From the NCBI RefSeq assembly GCF_003730275.1, contig NZ_QTTA01000024.1, positions 38,506 through 102,505 on the forward strand: a stretch of DNA of 64,000 nt, in the 5' to 3' direction. Each line of letters starts with the position of its first letter. Within the stretch, counting starts at the first letter, position 1. Shown here piece by piece: positions 62,221 to 64,000 of the stretch. This DNA comes from Brevundimonas halotolerans (GTDB lineage: Bacteria > Pseudomonadota > Alphaproteobacteria > Caulobacterales > Caulobacteraceae). A program made the position numbers and the translations under genes. The notes beneath the pieces were generated by a model that did no database searches, was not told the DNA's origin, and was given only the letters and a program-made list of their open reading frames with translations.

Positions 62221-63009
62221 CTAGGTTTCCGAGATGACCCGCACGATACGGGCCGAGGACGGACGCCCGGCAAAACCGGCATCGGGATCAATCACAATAC
62301 GCAGCGTGCCCCGCGAAAAGCTGACCTGACGTGGCCCGACGTCGGTGATGATGATCATCCTGACCCTGGACACATCCCGGCGCAGACTGGGCGAGCGGGC
62401 CATGCGGACAATGGCGTCGACCGCCGTCGACAGGGCATCGGTCGCCACCGATTCAGAGCCTGGCTGGATATTCATGTCGACCACGATCAGCTCGCCGACC
62501 GCACGCGTGGCCCGGTCGCTCTGGCGCAGGATGAAGTCCATCAGCTGAAACGCCGTCAGCGTGGGGGCCAGAAGTTCCGGCGCCGGCCCGGCCAGCGACA
62601 CGGGCGCGCCTTGGGGGGCCGCCGTCGTATAAAGGGTCATGCCGCCATTGGGAGTGACCCTCAGAACCTGATCACCGGCGTCATTGCGAAAGATCACATC
62701 GCCGCGCGGGGCGGGCGACGGGCGCAGCACCCAGACCTCGGTGGAGCGGTCGAACCGCATCAGGGTGCCGGTGTTGGAGCGGTCGAGAATGAACCCTTGG
62801 CCCGTCTCGGACACATAGCGGCCACTGTCAGGCAGGCTGGTGGTCGGGCCGCGATCTCGCTGGGCGCGCGCATCCTCGCTCTGGAAGTTTGCAGAGACCT
62901 GGGCATGGCCGGGCAAGGCAAGGCACAGCCAGCCGAAGACCATCACCCCCGCCAGTACGGCAAGGGGTGCCGGTCGCCGTATCGCTCCGACCTGTCTCCC
63001 GCTTCTCAT
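62221..63009 (-). CDS. Exported protein of unknown function
   Basis: 262 residues. Signal peptide (PAPLAVLAGVMVFGWLCLALPGHAQ), then a mature protein with beta-rich regions (YVSETGQGFILDRSNTGTLMRFDRSTEVWVLRP; DVIFRNDAGDQVLRVTPNGGMTLYTTAAPQGAPVSLAG). A DUF4908-like domain is possible but not proven. The C-terminus (LRIVIDPDAGFAGRPSSARIVRVISET) is charged. Periplasmic or outer-surface; function unknown. Confidence 0.72.
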   Translation of the reverse strand: MRSGRQVGAIRRPAPLAVLAGVMVFGWLCLALPGHAQVSANFQSEDARAQRDRGPTTSLPDSGRYVSETGQGFILDRSNTGTLMRFDRSTEVWVLRPSPAPRGDVIFRNDAGDQVLRVTPNGGMTLYTTAAPQGAPVSLAGPAPELLAPTLTAFQLMDFILRQSDRATRAVGELIVVDMNIQPGSESVATDALSTAVDAIVRMARSPSLRRDVSRVRMIIITDVGPRQVSFSRGTLRIVIDPDAGFAGRPSSARIVRVISET

Positions 63010-63058
63010 GGATTGAGGGATGACTCCCCACCCCGGCAGATTTTAGGCAAGGGCCTGC

Positions 63059-63784
63059 TCAGCCGACCAGATACTGACCGCCGTTCAGGGATAGGGTGCA
63101 TCCTGTGACATATCCGGCACGTTCACCGGCCAGCCAGGACACCATGTCGGCGATCTCCTCGCCCTTGCCCAGCCGTCCGACCGGGATCTGGGCGATGATG
63201 GCATCCAGGACCTTCTGATCCATGGCGCCGACCATTTCCGTATCGATATAGCCTGGGGCGATACAGTTGACGGTCACGCCCTTTCGCGCATTTTCCAGCG
63301 CCAGCGCCTTGGTGAAACCGATCATGCCGGCCTTGGCGGCGGAATAGTTGGTCTGGCCGATCTGACCCTTCTGGCCGTTGATCGAGCTGATGTTGACGAT
63401 CCGGCCAAAGCCCCGGTCGCGCATGCCGGTGATGACCTGACGCGTCATGTTGAACACCGAGTCCATGTTCACGCGGATCACATCGGACCACTGGTCGGCG
63501 GTCATCTTGTGAAAGAAGCCGTCGCGGGTGATGCCGGCATTGTTGATCAACACCTCGATCGGACCCAGTTCGGCCTCGACTTCCTGAACGGCGCGGGCGC
63601 AGTCGTCGAACGAGCCGACATTGCCCTTCACCACCATGACGCCCAGTTCCTTCGCCGTGGCCTCGGCCGCCTCGGCATTGCCGGAATAGCCGGCCGCCAC
63701 GGCCATGCCGTCTTCCTTCAACCGTTGAACAATCGCCTTGCCGATGCCCCGGGTTCCCCCGGTGACCAGTGCCACTCGTGCCAT
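63059..63784 (-). CDS. phaB: Acetoacetyl-CoA reductase (SDR family)
   Basis: 241 residues from the ATG at 63784. NADPH motif ALVTGGTRGIGKAIVQRLKEDG, NNAG motif VLINNAGITRDGFFHKMT, catalytic Ser and Tyr-X3-Lys in ISSINGQKGQIGQTNYSAAKAGMIGFTK, and end GCTLSLNGGQYLVG, a PhaB pattern. It makes (R)-3-hydroxybutyryl-CoA for polyhydroxybutyrate. phaA is not next to it here; the neighbour is an insertion sequence. Confidence 0.93.
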   Translation of the reverse strand: MARVALVTGGTRGIGKAIVQRLKEDGMAVAAGYSGNAEAAEATAKELGVMVVKGNVGSFDDCARAVQEVEAELGPIEVLINNAGITRDGFFHKMTADQWSDVIRVNMDSVFNMTRQVITGMRDRGFGRIVNISSINGQKGQIGQTNYSAAKAGMIGFTKALALENARKGVTVNCIAPGYIDTEMVGAMDQKVLDAIIAQIPVGRLGKGEEIADMVSWLAGERAGYVTGCTLSLNGGQYLVG

Positions 63785-63873
63785 ATGAATTCCTTGCGTT
63801 TCCGGGCGGGGGGCGTCTCTCCCGCGCCCCTCCGTCATCCAAGCCTTAACGAAACGCGGGGTTCCCGGCTAGG

Positions 63874-64000
63874 TGTCGAAGCTATGAAGGTTGTTCACCC
63901 GGGGGTGGGCTGAGAAGCTGGGGTTGCGAAGCACCAACCTCAACCGAAGAGTTCCCCGGATGAACGTACACAAGAATGCCCGTCTGACGCCGTCGGGTCG
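63874..64000 (+). mobile_element. Left end of an IS481-family insertion sequence
   Basis: The sequence from TGTCGAAGCTATGAAGGTTG (63874) leads after about 86 bases to a transposase start (MNVHKNARLTPSGR). IS481 elements begin with TGT. The right end, target duplication and any interrupted gene are outside the window. Inserted upstream of phaB. Confidence 0.75.
63960..64000 (+). CDS. IS481-family transposase, N-terminus (cut by the window edge)
   Basis: Only 13 residues are visible (MNVHKNARLTPSG, plus a partial codon). MN(I/V)HKNARLTP is the nearly invariant start of IS481 transposases, which go on to an HTH and a DDE integrase core. The gene continues beyond 64000, so intactness cannot be judged. 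Confidence 0.85.
   Translation, partial: MNVHKNARLTPSG

Overview
The window is a dense, high-GC, gene-packed stretch of an alphaproteobacterial chromosome. The order of housekeeping genes and the family-level matches point to Caulobacteraceae, most likely Brevundimonas or a close relative. Clues are the nepR-ecfG/phyR general-stress locus, a yebC-ruvCAB-ybgC-tolQRAB-pal-cpoB-tilS-ftsH block, ffs beside dnaX-ybaB-recR, and an XRE/Lrp regulator set typical of this group. All assignments come from reading protein motifs and local DNA signals; no database search was run.

Layout. (1) 1-4031 is the general stress response (GSR) locus. A HisKA_2 sensor kinase, EcfG sigma factor and NepR anti-sigma factor run leftward, and the anti-anti-sigma response regulator PhyR runs rightward. 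The divergent gap holds two perfect EcfG-type promoters (GGAAC-N16-CGTT), one in each direction. Downstream of phyR there is a structured, terminator-ended, C-rich small RNA gene behind a near-consensus EcfG promoter, interpreted as the GsrN sRNA. An entericidin-like lipoprotein at the far left also has an EcfG-like promoter. (2) 4129-9266 carries an MDR oxidoreductase, a TraB/GumN-like protein, a three-gene XRE regulator/membrane protein operon with a large dyad operator, and rmuC. (3) 9599-22228 holds recR-ybaB-dnaX with the SRP RNA, nudC, kdsB, a membrane cytochrome c, NlpC/P60 and M17 peptidases, an IscU-like protein, yidD and thrS. (4) 22348-28870 is a branched-chain 2-oxoacid dehydrogenase operon (E1a, E1b, E2, a small exported protein, E3), divergent from its probable Lrp-family activator. 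(5) 28895-35091 contains a beta-propeller protein, pirin, a luciferase-like oxidoreductase, an alpha/beta hydrolase and ftsH. (6) 35159-47098 is the Tol-Pal envelope cluster plus ruvCAB, MgtC, hemerythrin and yebC. (7) 47188-55525 has a thioesterase, an alcohol dehydrogenase, a TPR-beta-hydroxylase, a ribosome hibernation-type protein, a nucleoside-hydrolase/ribokinase/racemase operon, a DUF819 permease and a PLP desulfhydrase. (8) 55553-64000 has YqgE, a peroxiredoxin, a hybrid histidine kinase, pyrD, a SixA-like phosphatase, a methyltransferase, a glyoxalase II-like enzyme, phaB, and finally the left end of an IS481-family insertion sequence cut by the window edge.

Genes working together. 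PhyR, NepR, EcfG and the kinase form a partner-switching circuit whose probable outputs in the window are its own two operons, the candidate sRNA, the entericidin and perhaps the hemerythrin gene. The Tol-Pal genes build the trans-envelope machine used in division. RuvABC resolves Holliday junctions, while RecR, YbaB and DnaX serve repair and replication. The bkd operon catabolises branched-chain amino acids.

Most notable non-gene structure: a REP/BIME-like palindromic repeat family occurs in an intergenic gap (9415-9472), inside the coding sequence of the E2 subunit (25119-25243, translated in frame as a linker) and across the ruvC 3' end (44361-44491), where it encodes the RuvC tail and also supplies the ruvA Shine-Dalgarno sequence. 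No tRNA, rRNA 16S/23S/5S or CRISPR array was seen.
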